Positions 16,816 to 25,205 of a DNA stretch of 64,000 bases are shown piece by piece. The position numbers and the translations under genes are program-made. The notes beneath the pieces are model-generated. The model worked only from the letters and a program-made list of their open reading frames with translations, was not told where the DNA came from and did not search any database. Origin of the DNA: Pelotomaculum thermopropionicum SI (GTDB lineage Bacteria > Bacillota > Desulfotomaculia > Desulfotomaculales > Pelotomaculaceae). The stretch lies in assembly GCA_000010565.1 (NCBI GenBank), contig AP009389.1:434001-498000 (forward strand), in the 5' to 3' direction. The first letter of the stretch is position 1. Each line of letters opens with the position of its first letter.

Positions 16816-16857
16816 GTGCACTTTTTTACAAGACCAAGACGCGTGAAGGGGATGGCC

Positions 16858-18093
16858 ATGGAGGCAATTTTTTATGCAACCCAGGTTTTTTTAACTCTTT
16901 TCACCTTTTACCATTTTATAATTTCGCTGTACGGATTTTACCGCAGGCATGAAGAATGCCTGCTTCCCCCCAGTTCCCGCTTTGCAATAGTTGTGGCGGC
17001 CCATAACGAGGAAAAAGTTATCGGCGAACTGATCAGGAACCTGAACGAACTGGATTACCCGAAAGAGCTTTACGACGTTTACGTGGTGGCCGACAACTGC
17101 ACCGACAGCACGGCGAAAATCGCCCGGGAGAAAGGCGCCGTGGTTTTTGAACGTTTTAACAAGGCGGAGAGGGGCAAGCCCTACGCCCTTGAGTTTGCCT
17201 TCAGCAAGATATTTGAAAGCGGCATTCCCTATGATGCTGTTTGTGTTTTTGATGCGGACAACCTGGTCGACACCAACTTTTTAACGGTCATGAACGCCCA
17301 CCTGCTCAAAGGGGAAAAGATCATCCAGGGCTACCTGGACACAAAGAATGCGGGCGACACCTGGATTACCAAGTCCATTTACGTAAGCTACATACTGACC
17401 AACCGGTTCCTGCAGCTTTCCAAGTATAACCTGGGCCTCACCTGCGCCCTGGGGGGCACCGGCATGTGCCTGTCGGTGGACGTGCTGAAGAGGTACGGCT
17501 GGGGCATGACCTCGCTGACCGAAGACCTGGAGTTCCAGACCAAAGCGCTTTTGAACGGGATCAAGGTGACCTGGGCGCACGACGCCAGGGTTTATGACGA
17601 AAAGCCCCTCACCCTCATGCAGTCCTGGCGCCAGCGCAAACGCTGGATGCAGGGCCATACCAACGTGGCCGGGCGCTATGTGGCCAGGCTGGTCCGGGAA
17701 GGGATACGCACCAGGAACTTTGCCATGATCGACGGGGCGGTGTACTTAATCCAGCCTTACTTCCTTATGTTTACCGGCATAGGGCTGATCACCAACATTT
17801 TCATGGGCCCCGATCAGATTTTAGACAGGCCGGTGTGGCTGGTCGTCGGTTTTTTCGCCCAGTTCTTCTACTTCGGTCTGGGCCTGGCCCTGGAAAGGGT
17901 AAAACCGGTGGTTTACTGGTGGCTGATCTTTTACCCGATTTTTGCCCTTACCTGGATTCCGGTGGCCTATGTGGGTTTTGCCATGCGCAAGAACAAAGAG
18001 TGGACCCATACCCTGCACTTCAGGAACATCAAGCACGAAAACCTGCCGAACCTTTACCTTCCCGCCCGGGCCAACGGCAGGCGGAGCAGCTAA
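16858..18093 (+). CDS. Membrane glycosyltransferase, GT2 processive type
   Basis: A 411-residue family 2 glycosyltransferase. One membrane helix (residues 5-28) precedes the catalytic domain with VVAAHNEEKVIGEL, DNCTDS, the metal-binding FDADN, the acceptor-base TSLTEDLEF and the QRKRW box (QxxRW) that marks cellulose/hyaluronan/poly-GlcNAc synthases. At least three helices follow. It would make or extend an exported polysaccharide. ATG 16858 follows GAAGGGG; a GTG at 16816 lies within the leader hairpin. No partner genes (BcsB- or PgaB-like) are adjacent. The gene ends just before the second structured repeat. Confidence 0.88.
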   Translation: MEAIFYATQVFLTLFTFYHFIISLYGFYRRHEECLLPPSSRFAIVVAAHNEEKVIGELIRNLNELDYPKELYDVYVVADNCTDSTAKIAREKGAVVFERFNKAERGKPYALEFAFSKIFESGIPYDAVCVFDADNLVDTNFLTVMNAHLLKGEKIIQGYLDTKNAGDTWITKSIYVSYILTNRFLQLSKYNLGLTCALGGTGMCLSVDVLKRYGWGMTSLTEDLEFQTKALLNGIKVTWAHDARVYDEKPLTLMQSWRQRKRWMQGHTNVAGRYVARLVREGIRTRNFAMIDGAVYLIQPYFLMFTGIGLITNIFMGPDQILDRPVWLVVGFFAQFFYFGLGLALERVKPVVYWWLIFYPIFALTWIPVAYVGFAMRKNKEWTHTLHFRNIKHENLPNLYLPARANGRRSS

Positions 18094-18099
18094 AAGCAA

Positions 18100-18118
18100 G
18101 AACCCCCGTCAAGGGGGT
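18100..18118 (+). terminator. Hairpin after glycosyltransferase, left flank of repeat copy 2
   Basis: GAACCCCCGTCAAGGGGGT folds as ACCCCC/GGGGGT around GTCAA. The same 19 bases recur exactly at 18376-18394 on the far side of the repeat, the pattern expected of a target-site duplication. Confidence 0.65.
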
Positions 18119-18122
18119 CGGT

Positions 18123-18377
18123 TTGTTGACAATGTCCCCCCGGTGGCTGAAACCGCTTGGCTCAGAATGCTCCGCGTCGGGTGAATTATGGCTCACTTCG
18201 GGCGGAATTGGGACGCCCTCAACTCACCGTCCTGGCTCGGTGAGGGCTGGCGCGGACGTCCTGTCCGCGCCCCCAATTCCGCAACCTCAGTTTCGCCAAG
18301 TTCACCAAACGACGCTACGCAACAGAGCAGCGTCTTCAGCCATCGGTGGCTTTAATGGCAGTTTGTCTTCAGTCTGA
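18123..18377. repeat. 254-bp structured dispersed repeat, copy 2
   Basis: The same element as at 10432-10685, in the same orientation, about 96% identical by eye. It lies between two exact copies of a 19-bp terminator hairpin. The outer inverted repeat is slightly degraded here (CATCGG for CACCGG), while the internal hairpins are intact. Several changes fall in unpaired positions. No gene. Confidence 0.85.
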
Positions 18378-18396
18378 ACCCCCGTCAAGGGGGTTT
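18376..18396 (+). terminator. Hairpin, right flank of repeat copy 2
   Basis: An exact duplicate of the left-flank hairpin (18100-18118), followed by only TTT. It could act for the glycosyltransferase or for the convergent ABC gene. Confidence 0.55.
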
Positions 18397-18416
18397 CGTT
18401 ATGCCTGCGCATATGC

Positions 18417-19172
18417 TTAACTGAAAGTTGCCGCCGGTTTCCGGCGGCCGTTATCCATGCCCAGCAGGGCGGCCACGGCGGGGTCAGCCGGATTTGCAAA
18501 AAGCTCTTCCGGGGTGCAGCATTGGACTATTTTCCCTTCCAGCATGACGGCCACCTTATCGGCCAGGAGCGGCAGGTCGTTGTAATCGTGGGTTACCATG
18601 ACGGTGCTGATTCTGGTTGCCTGGAGGATATCGCCCAGATCGGCCGTCAGGGCCCTTCTGGTGGGATGGTCCAGGTAGGAAAAAGGCTCGTCCAGGAAAA
18701 GCACTTCCGGTTCCAGCACAAAGGCCCTGGCCAGGCTCACCCGCTGGGACTCGCCTCCCGAGAGAAGGCGGGCCGGGCGGCGGGCGAGGGATTCTATCCC
18801 GAACAGTTCAAGCCATTTCCAGACCCTGGCCTTAATTTCGCTTTTTTTGCAGCCCCTCAGCGAAAGCCCGGCAGCTACGTTGTTGAATACGGTCGTATCC
18901 AGCAGCAGGGGCTCCTGAAACACAACCGCCATCCTCCTCCTTAAGGCCAGCTCCTTTCCGGGCGCAACTTCTTCGCCCAGGATGCACAGTTTGCCGGAGG
19001 CGGGGCGCTGCAGGAGCGCCAGCACCTGCAGCAGGGTGCTCTTGCCGGCGCCGTTAGGCCCGATCAGGGCGGTTACCTCGTTGTACCTGAGGCGGAACTG
19101 CTCTACGTCCAAAACCTGCCTTTTGCCGTAATACAATTTGATGTTTTCAGCTTCAACGGCGTATTCTGTCAC
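18417..19172 (-). CDS. ABC ATPase, tungstate/molybdate-type
   Basis: A 251-residue ABC ATPase with Walker A GPNGAGKST, Q-loop VFQEPLLLD, signature LSGGESQRVSLARAF, Walker B VLFLDEPFSYLD and H-loop VTHDYND. Its short length and the VFNNVAAGLSLRG segment resemble tungstate (TupC/WtpC) or molybdate importers. Neither the permease nor the binding protein is next to it, so it is an orphan in this window. Tungstate import would suit the AOR genes here, but this is inference. Two GTG starts (19175, 19172) are possible; 19172 is better spaced from GAGGTG. Confidence 0.75.
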   Translation of the reverse strand: MTEYAVEAENIKLYYGKRQVLDVEQFRLRYNEVTALIGPNGAGKSTLLQVLALLQRPASGKLCILGEEVAPGKELALRRRMAVVFQEPLLLDTTVFNNVAAGLSLRGCKKSEIKARVWKWLELFGIESLARRPARLLSGGESQRVSLARAFVLEPEVLFLDEPFSYLDHPTRRALTADLGDILQATRISTVMVTHDYNDLPLLADKVAVMLEGKIVQCCTPEELFANPADPAVAALLGMDNGRRKPAATFS

Positions 19173-19366
19173 CACGACACCTCTGTTTCACCAGACAAAT
19201 CCGCGGCCGGCCTGCCGCCCGGTGCTGGCTTGTAAGCAGGGCAGGACCGGCGCCGTCCGTTAATATTGTATAAACAGGTATTCTCTAAAAAAAGCCCTTA
19301 CCCTTCTGCAAAAAATTAATCTTTATAGCCATCACAAAAAGGGCCGGTTTGCCGGAGATGTTTATC

Positions 19367-19396
19367 TTGACTTGCCGGACCGGATGCTGTTATTAT
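19367..19396 (+). promoter_or_regulatory. Promoter of the T-box leader
   Basis: -35 TTGACT (19367-19372), 18-bp spacer, -10 TATTAT (19391-19396). Transcription would start at about 19403, just before Stem I of the T-box. Confidence 0.65.
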
Positions 19397-19419
19397 ATGC
19401 ACATAAAGGCATAGAACAA

Positions 19420-19700
19420 AAATGATGAAGGGGAAAAGTAGGCGGAACACAGCCTTTCAGGGAGGAGGCGCCGTGACTGAAAGCGCTTCTATGGCATGAT
19501 CCGTTGAAGTTCTCCCCGGAGTTGCCCGGCTGAAACCGCACGGAAAGTAGGCCCGGCCGGAGGCTTCCACCGTTAAAAGGAAGGGGGTATAAGGAAAATT
19601 GCTCCCGTACCCTGCGTAACGAGCGGGCTCCTTTGTGGGCCAACTAGGGTGGTACCGCGAAAAACAACTTTTCGTCCCTAAGGGCGAAAAGTTTTTTTGT
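19420..19700 (+). ncRNA. T-box leader, probably tRNA-Phe-responsive
   Basis: The conserved T-box sequence AGGGTGGTACCGCG lies at 19646-19659, followed by the terminator stem CTTTTCGTCCCT/AGGGCGAAAAG and a T run. Stem I starts with GGGG (19430-19433) and the AGTA S-turn strand (19437-19440). The opposite strand reads GAAG-TTC-TCCCC at 19506-19516, placing UUC (19510-19512), a Phe codon, at the specifier position, by analogy with GAAA-GGC-A in the glyQS leader. The TGGT bulge matches an ACCA tRNA end, as tRNA-Phe has. Uncharged tRNA-Phe would favour the antiterminator and switch on phenylacetate-CoA ligase. Confidence 0.85.
19666..19698 (+). terminator. T-box terminator stem
   Basis: AACTTTTCG-CCCT pairs with AGGG-CGAAAAGTT, followed by seven T. 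It is mutually exclusive with the antiterminator that uses the AGGGTGG segment. Confidence 0.85.
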
Positions 19701-19758
19701 TTTACGGCGCTTTTTTGATAATTTTTGACTTAATCAAAATATTTTAAGGGAAGTGGTG

Positions 19759-21102
19759 ATGCTTATGAGCGCTAATCAACCCCTGCAAAGGGAGCGGGGA
19801 ATGATGTACTGGGAGCCGGAGTATGAGACCATGCCCCGGGAGAGGCTGGAACAGCTCCAGTTGGAGCGGCTTAAAAACACTGTAAAAAGGGTTTATCGTT
19901 CCGTACCTTTTTACAGAGAGGCGTTTAAAGAAAGGGGCTTGGAGCCGGGGGACATCAAATCCCTGGAAGACTTAAAAAAACTGCCCTTTACTACCAAACA
20001 GGATCTTAGAGACAACTATCCCTACGGGCTTTTTGCCGTGCCCATGGGCGAGGTGGTGCGCTTGCACGCTTCCTCCGGTACCACCGGAAAGCCGTCGGTG
20101 GTGGGCTATACCAGAAAGGATATCGAAAACTGGGCCGACCTGATTGCCCGCTGCCTGGTAATGGCCGGCGCCGGCCGGGAAGACATAATCCAGAACGCTT
20201 ACGGCTACGGGCTTTTTACCGGCGGCCTGGGCATCCATTACGGGGCGGAGCGGCTGGGCGCAACGGTGGTTCCGGTGTCCGGCGGCAATACCGCCCGCCA
20301 GCTTATGCTAATGCAGGATTTCGGCACGACCATCCTCACCTGCACTCCATCATACGCCCTTTATCTGGGCGAGGAAGGGGAGGCCGCCGGGATAAACTTC
20401 AAGAAGCTGCCGCTTAAGGCAGGCGTATTCGGGGCGGAGCCCTGGACCGAGAAAATGAGGGCGCAGATCGAGTCCAAGCTTGATATTATGGCCCTGGATA
20501 TTTACGGGCTGAGCGAGATCATGGGGCCGGGCGTGTCCATGGAGTGTCCGGCCAAGCAGGGTTCGCACATTTTTGAGGATCACTTCATAGCCGAAATAAT
20601 AGACCCGGAAACCGGGGAAACCCTGCCCTACGGCCAGCGGGGGGAACTGGTCCTGACCACCATTACTAAGGAGGCCATCCCGCTGATCCGCTACCGCACC
20701 AGGGACATTTCCTCCCTGCATCCGGAAAAGTGCGCCTGCGGGCGCACCCACGTGCGGATGAAGCGCGTCACCGGCCGCACCGACGACATGCTGATCATCC
20801 GCGGCGTCAACGTCTTTCCCTCCCAGGTGGAAAGCGTCCTGCTGGAGTTCGGCGAGACCGAGCCGCACTACCTGCTGGTGGTGGACCGCAAAGGCGACCT
20901 GGACGACCTGGAGATATGGGTGGAGCTGTCCGAGAGGATGTTCTCAGATGAGGTCAGGCACCTGGAAAGCCTGGAGAACAGGATCCGCCACAAGATCCTG
21001 AGCGTGCTCAACATCAGCGCCCGGATTAAGTTCGTGGAGCCCAGGACCATTCCCAGGAGCGAGGGCAAGGCCAAAAGGGTGATGGACCGGAGGGAAATGT
21101 AG
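19759..21102 (+). CDS. paaK: Phenylacetate-CoA ligase
   Basis: A 447-residue AMP-forming ligase of the PaaK/coenzyme F390-synthetase branch: phenylacetate (or a related aryl acid) + ATP + CoA gives aryl-CoA. The P-loop reads [14 protein letters not shown] at about residue 100, the adenylation segment [12 protein letters not shown] at about 250, and the C-terminal domain has YRTRDISSL and [19 protein letters not shown]. It stands alone behind a Phe-type T-box and ends at its own terminator, so its expression should follow phenylalanine need. That fits phenylalanine synthesis from phenylacetate by reductive carboxylation of phenylacetyl-CoA better than phenylacetate catabolism. The start could also be 19753 or 19765. 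Confidence 0.9.
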   Translation: MLMSANQPLQRERGMMYWEPEYETMPRERLEQLQLERLKNTVKRVYRSVPFYREAFKERGLEPGDIKSLEDLKKLPFTTKQDLRDNYPYGLFAVPMGEVVRLHASSGTTGKPSVVGYTRKDIENWADLIARCLVMAGAGREDIIQNAYGYGLFTGGLGIHYGAERLGATVVPVSGGNTARQLMLMQDFGTTILTCTPSYALYLGEEGEAAGINFKKLPLKAGVFGAEPWTEKMRAQIESKLDIMALDIYGLSEIMGPGVSMECPAKQGSHIFEDHFIAEIIDPETGETLPYGQRGELVLTTITKEAIPLIRYRTRDISSLHPEKCACGRTHVRMKRVTGRTDDMLIIRGVNVFPSQVESVLLEFGETEPHYLLVVDRKGDLDDLEIWVELSERMFSDEVRHLESLENRIRHKILSVLNISARIKFVEPRTIPRSEGKAKRVMDRREM

Positions 21103-21118
21103 AGGTAAAAATAAATAG

Positions 21119-21143
21119 AGCCCGGTAAAAGGCCGGGCTTTTT
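21119..21143 (+). terminator. Intrinsic terminator after paaK
   Basis: AGCCCGG and CCGGGCT arms, 7-nt loop, then TTTTT. Confidence 0.88.
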
Positions 21144-21313
21144 AACCGGCAGGGCGACCCCCTGCTTTTTTTGTGCGGGCGGCCAATATTTATTTTGTCC
21201 CGCCGGACTTCCGGCAGAGGATGGTGTCGAGCTGTGTCGAATTTTTAAAGGGATAACAAAGGCGTTTTCCGTCAATCATATTATTATTATTTTTTAAGCG
21301 GAGGTAAAAGCGG

Positions 21314-22285
21314 GTGGAGAAGTTAAAGAACGCAAAGGTTTTGCTGGCCGTCCTGGCGGTGTTGTTGATAGGGGCGGCCGGGTACGCTTTGAAAAGCCAT
21401 CCTGGAGCGAGCGAACAGGAGGCCGGCCGTGAGCAGCCTGCCGCAGGCGAAACTGCATCGGTCGGCGGGACCGCATACCCCGCGCCGGAGGCGGGAAACG
21501 CCGCAGCCGGGAACGCGGCCGGCGCCATTGGACGGGAGGTAAAGCCGGTCCGGCCGTCTGCCGCAAGCGGTCTTTCCAACGAAAGGCGCGGCTGGGGGCT
21601 GAAGCGGAACAGCACCCACCAGCAGCCCGAGATGCCTTCTTCGGTCAGCAGTCTTTTAAGCAAGTACGATGCCTACTGGATCGGCAGTCCCGGCGAAAAA
21701 GCGGTTTACCTTACCTTTGACGAGGGCTACGAAAACGGCTACACGGCCAAAATACTGGATATTCTCAAGGCCAACGAGGTGAAGGCGGCCTTCTTCGTTA
21801 CCGGCCATTACCTGAAATCGCAGCCCGCCCTGGTCAGGCGGATGGTGGAAGAGGGGCACATTGTGGGCAACCATACCGAAACCCATCCCAGCCTGCCGGA
21901 CCTGTCCGACGGGCAGATCGAACAGGAGCTCCGGGTTGTGGAGCAGGAATTCGAGAATGTGACCGGGCAAAAGGGGATGAGGTACCTAAGGCCGCCCAGG
22001 GGCGAATACAGCGAAAGGACCCTGGCGGTGACCAGAAACCTGGGCTATCACAATATTTTCTGGAGCCTGGCCCTGGTGGACTGGGTGCCCATGCCGGGCG
22101 GGCCGCAGGAGGCATACGACTCCGTGATGGGCAACCTGCACAACGGGGCGCTGATTTTGCTGCACGCGGTGTCTAAGGACAACACCGAGGCCCTGGACAA
22201 GATTTTAAAGGATGCAAAGGCGCAGGGTTACACCTTTAAAACCCTGGACGACCTGGTTGCCGGGGGGAAAGGGGCCTCTCCCTGA
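21314..22285 (+). CDS. Polysaccharide deacetylase, PdaA-like
   Basis: A 323-residue exported or membrane-anchored protein: N-terminal hydrophobic helix (residues 8-26), then a low-complexity Ala/Gly/Glu linker to about 110, then a NodB-homology domain. Motif 1 is LTFDEGYENGY, motif 2 GNHTETHPSLP (metal His) and motif 3 RYLRPPRGEYS. The approach segment SKYDAYWIGSPGEKAVYLTF matches the PdaA family, which de-N-acetylates muramic acid for cortex lactam formation in spores. A sporulation role is likely but not proven. GTG start with GGAGG upstream; a terminator follows. Confidence 0.88.
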   Translation: MEKLKNAKVLLAVLAVLLIGAAGYALKSHPGASEQEAGREQPAAGETASVGGTAYPAPEAGNAAAGNAAGAIGREVKPVRPSAASGLSNERRGWGLKRNSTHQQPEMPSSVSSLLSKYDAYWIGSPGEKAVYLTFDEGYENGYTAKILDILKANEVKAAFFVTGHYLKSQPALVRRMVEEGHIVGNHTETHPSLPDLSDGQIEQELRVVEQEFENVTGQKGMRYLRPPRGEYSERTLAVTRNLGYHNIFWSLALVDWVPMPGGPQEAYDSVMGNLHNGALILLHAVSKDNTEALDKILKDAKAQGYTFKTLDDLVAGGKGASP

Positions 22286-22377
22286 TGCTTCCGTTTGATA
22301 TGAGGCTAATGTTTTCCGAAACAATTTTGCGAGGTTATTCCTGTTTCGATTCACCTTTTATCTGAGGGGTTTTTTTA

Positions 22378-22408
22378 AGATGGTGCTTTTAATGCACCGT
22401 CTTTTTTT
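22378..22408 (+). terminator. Intrinsic terminator after deacetylase gene
   Basis: AGATGGTGC and GCACCGTCT arms around TTTTAAT, followed by TTTTTTT. Confidence 0.85.
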
Positions 22409-22542
22409 GCGGGGTTTTGGGAGAAAAGGCCAGTTCCCGGCCGGCCGCAGCCGCTTGATTTTGTTAGAAAATAGTTGTATGTTTAAGAAAATATTTTCAA
22501 GACCTTGGGCCAATTTAAAAAATTTTAAAGGGAGGTTCGGTA

Positions 22543-23109
22543 ATGGAACTTATTGAGGCAATAAAAACGCGCAGGAGCGTGCGGAGCTATAAAGACGAGC
22601 CCCTGCCGGAGCAGACGGTCAGGGAACTGCTCGAAGCGGCCACGTGGGCCCCTTCAAGCATGAACAACCAGCCGTGGGCTTTTGTAGTGGTGCAGGACAG
22701 GAACTACATGAAGGACCTTTCCGACCGGGCCAAAAAGTTTCTGCTGGAGAGGATGGATTTGTTTGGAGGCCGGTACAGAAGATATGCCGGCACTTTAAGC
22801 GACCCCGCCTTTAATATTTTTTACAACGCGCCGGTTCTTGTTTTGATATACGGGAATAAAGAGGTGTACAGCTATGCCGGCGACTGCAGCATGGCCGCTT
22901 TAAACCTGATGCTGGCCGCCTGGGGCAGGGGTATAGGAAGCTGCTGGATCGGGTTTGCAACCGGCATCGGCAACACCCACGAGGTCAAGGCCGAGCTAAA
23001 TGTTCCTGAGGGCTACGAGCTGGTGGCGCCGGTCGTCCTGGGCTACCCGGCAGGCCCGGCCGGAAAGGGCGTGAGAGGCGAGGCTAAGATTATCAACTGG
23101 CTTAAGTAA
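22543..23109 (+). CDS. Nitroreductase-family flavoprotein
   Basis: A 188-residue FMN-dependent oxidoreductase of the nitroreductase superfamily. IKTRRSVRSYKDEPLP at the N-terminus binds FMN phosphate; WAPSSMNNQPWAFVVV and the C-terminal VVLGYPAGP are also typical. NAD(P)H would reduce a quinone, nitro compound or flavin; the substrate is unknown. It is monocistronic between two terminators with GGGAGG at the start, so it is likely expressed alone. Confidence 0.88.
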   Translation: MELIEAIKTRRSVRSYKDEPLPEQTVRELLEAATWAPSSMNNQPWAFVVVQDRNYMKDLSDRAKKFLLERMDLFGGRYRRYAGTLSDPAFNIFYNAPVLVLIYGNKEVYSYAGDCSMAALNLMLAAWGRGIGSCWIGFATGIGNTHEVKAELNVPEGYELVAPVVLGYPAGPAGKGVRGEAKIINWLK

Positions 23110-23130
23110 ATTGAAGTTAAAGCTCATTAT

Positions 23131-23158
23131 GGCCTGATTTTAAACAGGCCTTTTTTTA
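23131..23158 (+). terminator. Intrinsic terminator after nitroreductase gene
   Basis: GGCCTG and CAGGCC arms around ATTTTAAA, followed by TTTTTTT. Confidence 0.82.
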
Positions 23159-23470
23159 TAGAAAATTTTAACAAACAAATGTTGACAAAAAGATATAGAG
23201 ATTTACCCTTCTTCATGGTATTACAATGCCTGTGTGCAGGGATTTTTGGAAACTCTGGCCTGGGGTTTGGATAAGACGGAAGCCGTATTGAAGAAGGGGA
23301 GCGAATTATTCAAGAAGAAATTTTGCAAGGTGGGGACGGACAGTTTGACGCTTACGTATAAAGAATACCCGTTGCCCGGGCCGCGGCCGGTGCCGGGGCC
23401 CACCTTCGACCGATGGGCGCCGGGACGGGGTTGGCAGGCTAGGCACTGGTAAGGGGGCAAGTTAATTTGA

Positions 23471-23691
23471 CCGGACAGGGTCGACTATCTTGCCGGCAAC
23501 TATGCCCCCAACTTATACCAATTGCGGCAAACCGTTGACTTCGAGAATAAAAAGTGGTAGTCTATGCCTGGGCTATTGTCCCTTCTGCCTTACCTGCAGG
23601 TGCAGACTTCCGGCAGGCCGCGAGCCATGCTCCTGGGAAGGCCTGGCAACGGGGGCTTGCGCTGGCAGCCACGACTTTATCCCAATCATAA
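23471..23691 (+). pseudogene. Possible decayed coding remnant
   Basis: Two adjacent frames read like ordinary protein. The first (23471-23560) gives VDYLAGNYAPNLYQLRQTVD and ENKKW, then a stop. Shifting frame in the AAAAA run near 23548 continues with VVVYAWAIVPSALPAGADF to a stop at 23691. I cannot name the parent. It directly precedes the broken glycosyltransferase and lies within the AT-richer patch, so it may be the 3' end of another decayed gene. Confidence 0.3.
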
Positions 23692-23715
23692 CCCAGTGAA
23701 GCGAGGCGAGGCGTA

Positions 23716-24892
23716 ATGTTCCGGGTTAGAAACATCATCGCGGTGGGCATGTATCCGTATCCATGGCATTATCGAGAAATAATCGATACGGTTAGACTAA
23801 TGACCTCTGCTTTCAATGACGTGAATAAGATTTTCCTCAACCCGGCCGTTGGATTCCGCCGCGCCGTTGCAGAAAAAGAAACGCTATGCATAACGTGGAG
23901 GGCGTGCCGGGATAAAGACGTCCTCGTCTGTACCCCGCCGCTCGAATTAATTCCTTCATCTTGGGGCTTAGGCAAAGTGAAGGATACGTGGTCTATCAGG
24001 ACACTTCGCACATTGATCGAACACCTTCTCGGTCCGCGCTGGCGCGAGGAGACTGTTCTGTACGTTTCTTCTGGCGGCATCCCCCAATCCTATAACGTTA
24101 TCAGGGGATTAGGTCCCAAGTACGTTATCTTTGATATCCTCGACGACAATCTAAACTTTCCGGGCATAACTCATCCCGCAGGCGTAGAAAACAAGTTCGT
24201 CTACATACTTCAGAGCGCTACTGTCATTACCGCTGTGTCGCAATTCCTTCTTGACCGCTTGCAGAACGACTACGGTACCACCGCACACTATTTACCAAAT
24301 GGAGTGGACCTTGAAAGGTTTGCCTATCGCCCGGCTTACGCTGTCCCTATCCCGGAGCTGAGCCAACTGGAGAGACCCCTGTTCGGTTTTGTAGGTACGC
24401 TCACTAGCTGGATTGATTTCGAACTACTTGTGGCGACGGCCCAACGCCTTGAGAGGGGGACGCTTAGTCGGCCCGGTCATCCACAGCGCTGTGCCTGCGC
24501 AAATACTACGCGTACTCCACAATCACCCGCGCGTCGCGTTTTTGGGTCCTCGACCCTACGAGCAAGTTCCGCATTTCCTCCATCAATTCGACGTACTCCT
24601 GCTGCCCCGCAATTATGAAAGCCATTCACTGGCTTCCGATCCATTGAAGCTTTACGAATACATGGCCACGGGCAGACCCATAGTGACCACGGCCATACCG
24701 AGTGTGACGCGCTTCAGGGACCTCATATATGTGTGCGAGACCTGGGAGGACTTTTTCTCTTCGTTACGGCGCGCCCTAGATGAATGGTCGGAAGAAAGGG
24801 CAAGCAAAGTGACAAATGCGGTCCGCGAAATGTCATGGCAAAAGCGGGCAGAACGGATGATGAGACTCTTTTACCAGACGATAGCCGGCTAG
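23716..24892 (+). pseudogene. Frameshifted glycosyltransferase (GT1/GT4-like)
   Basis: A glycosyltransferase gene split between two frames. Residues 1-245 (23716 to about 24455) include VITAVSQFLLDRL, HYLPNGVDLERF and LFGFVGTLTSW. The protein then continues in another frame with AFLGPRPYEQVPHFLHQFD, LLPRNYES, SDPLKLYEYMATGRPIV and PSVTRF to 24892. The switch falls at a GGGGG run near 24455-24459; removing one base restores a single protein of about 390 residues. Codon use is more even than in neighbouring genes, suggesting acquisition. It would transfer a sugar in surface polysaccharide synthesis. A sequencing error in the G run would mean it is intact. Confidence 0.75.
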
Positions 24893-24959
24893 TTCCCCCT
24901 ACTTGGGCCGAGGAGGGAAAAGCGGCGAACTTGATTGCTCCGTATCACGGGGCGTCCGA

Positions 24960-25140
24960 CATTCTCTGGCCTTCCGGGTTCAGCTTCAGATTGCAATGTG
25001 CGATAAAGGTTCTTGCCTTTAAAGACAAGCAGAAAAATGAACTTGAAAAGTTCAAGGCAGCTAAATCCTTTTTCCTTTTGAAAATTGGAGCGGCGTAATA
25101 TTTTACCAATTTCGTGCCTGGATAAAAAATTATCCACACG
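24960..25140 (-). mobile_element. Insertion-sequence transposase fragment, N-terminal
   Basis: Read leftward, the frame gives FLSRHEIGKILRRSNFQKEK, then FSCLELFKFIFLLVFKGKNL and YRTLQSEAEPG. This resembles the N-terminus of IS4-type transposases common in Desulfotomaculum relatives. Only about 55 residues remain; the catalytic DDE region is missing. It is joined in frame to the start of a toxin-like gene. Confidence 0.55.
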
Positions 25141-25203
25141 AGAGTAAACCACCCAACCGTTCTTTTCGCAGTATCGCTTCAAGTCCCCAAACTTAGGAGG
25201 CAT
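25141..25203 (-). pseudogene. 5' remnant of toxin gene, HicA-like
   Basis: Starting 2 bp after the antitoxin stop, this frame gives MPPKFGDLKRYCEKNGWVVY, which resembles the N-terminus of small HicA-type toxins. It then runs into the transposase fragment. The toxin therefore lacks its catalytic and C-terminal part and should be inactive. The family assignment rests on about 21 residues only. Confidence 0.45.
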
Positions 25204-25205
25204 TT

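Larger units (their letters stand above)
16275..16857 (+). other. Intergenic region with AT-rich promoter-like tract
   Basis: It holds no convincing gene. TATAAT at 16354-16359 could be a -10. Two inverted repeats lie near the right end and are listed separately. Codon-like structure is absent apart from a 49-codon frame at 16434 with no ribosome site. Confidence 0.5.

Noticed and set aside
23234-23452. 72-codon frame upstream of the decayed patch
   Set aside because: No ribosome site; the second half is Pro/Gly/Arg noise. It might be a relic, but I cannot support it.
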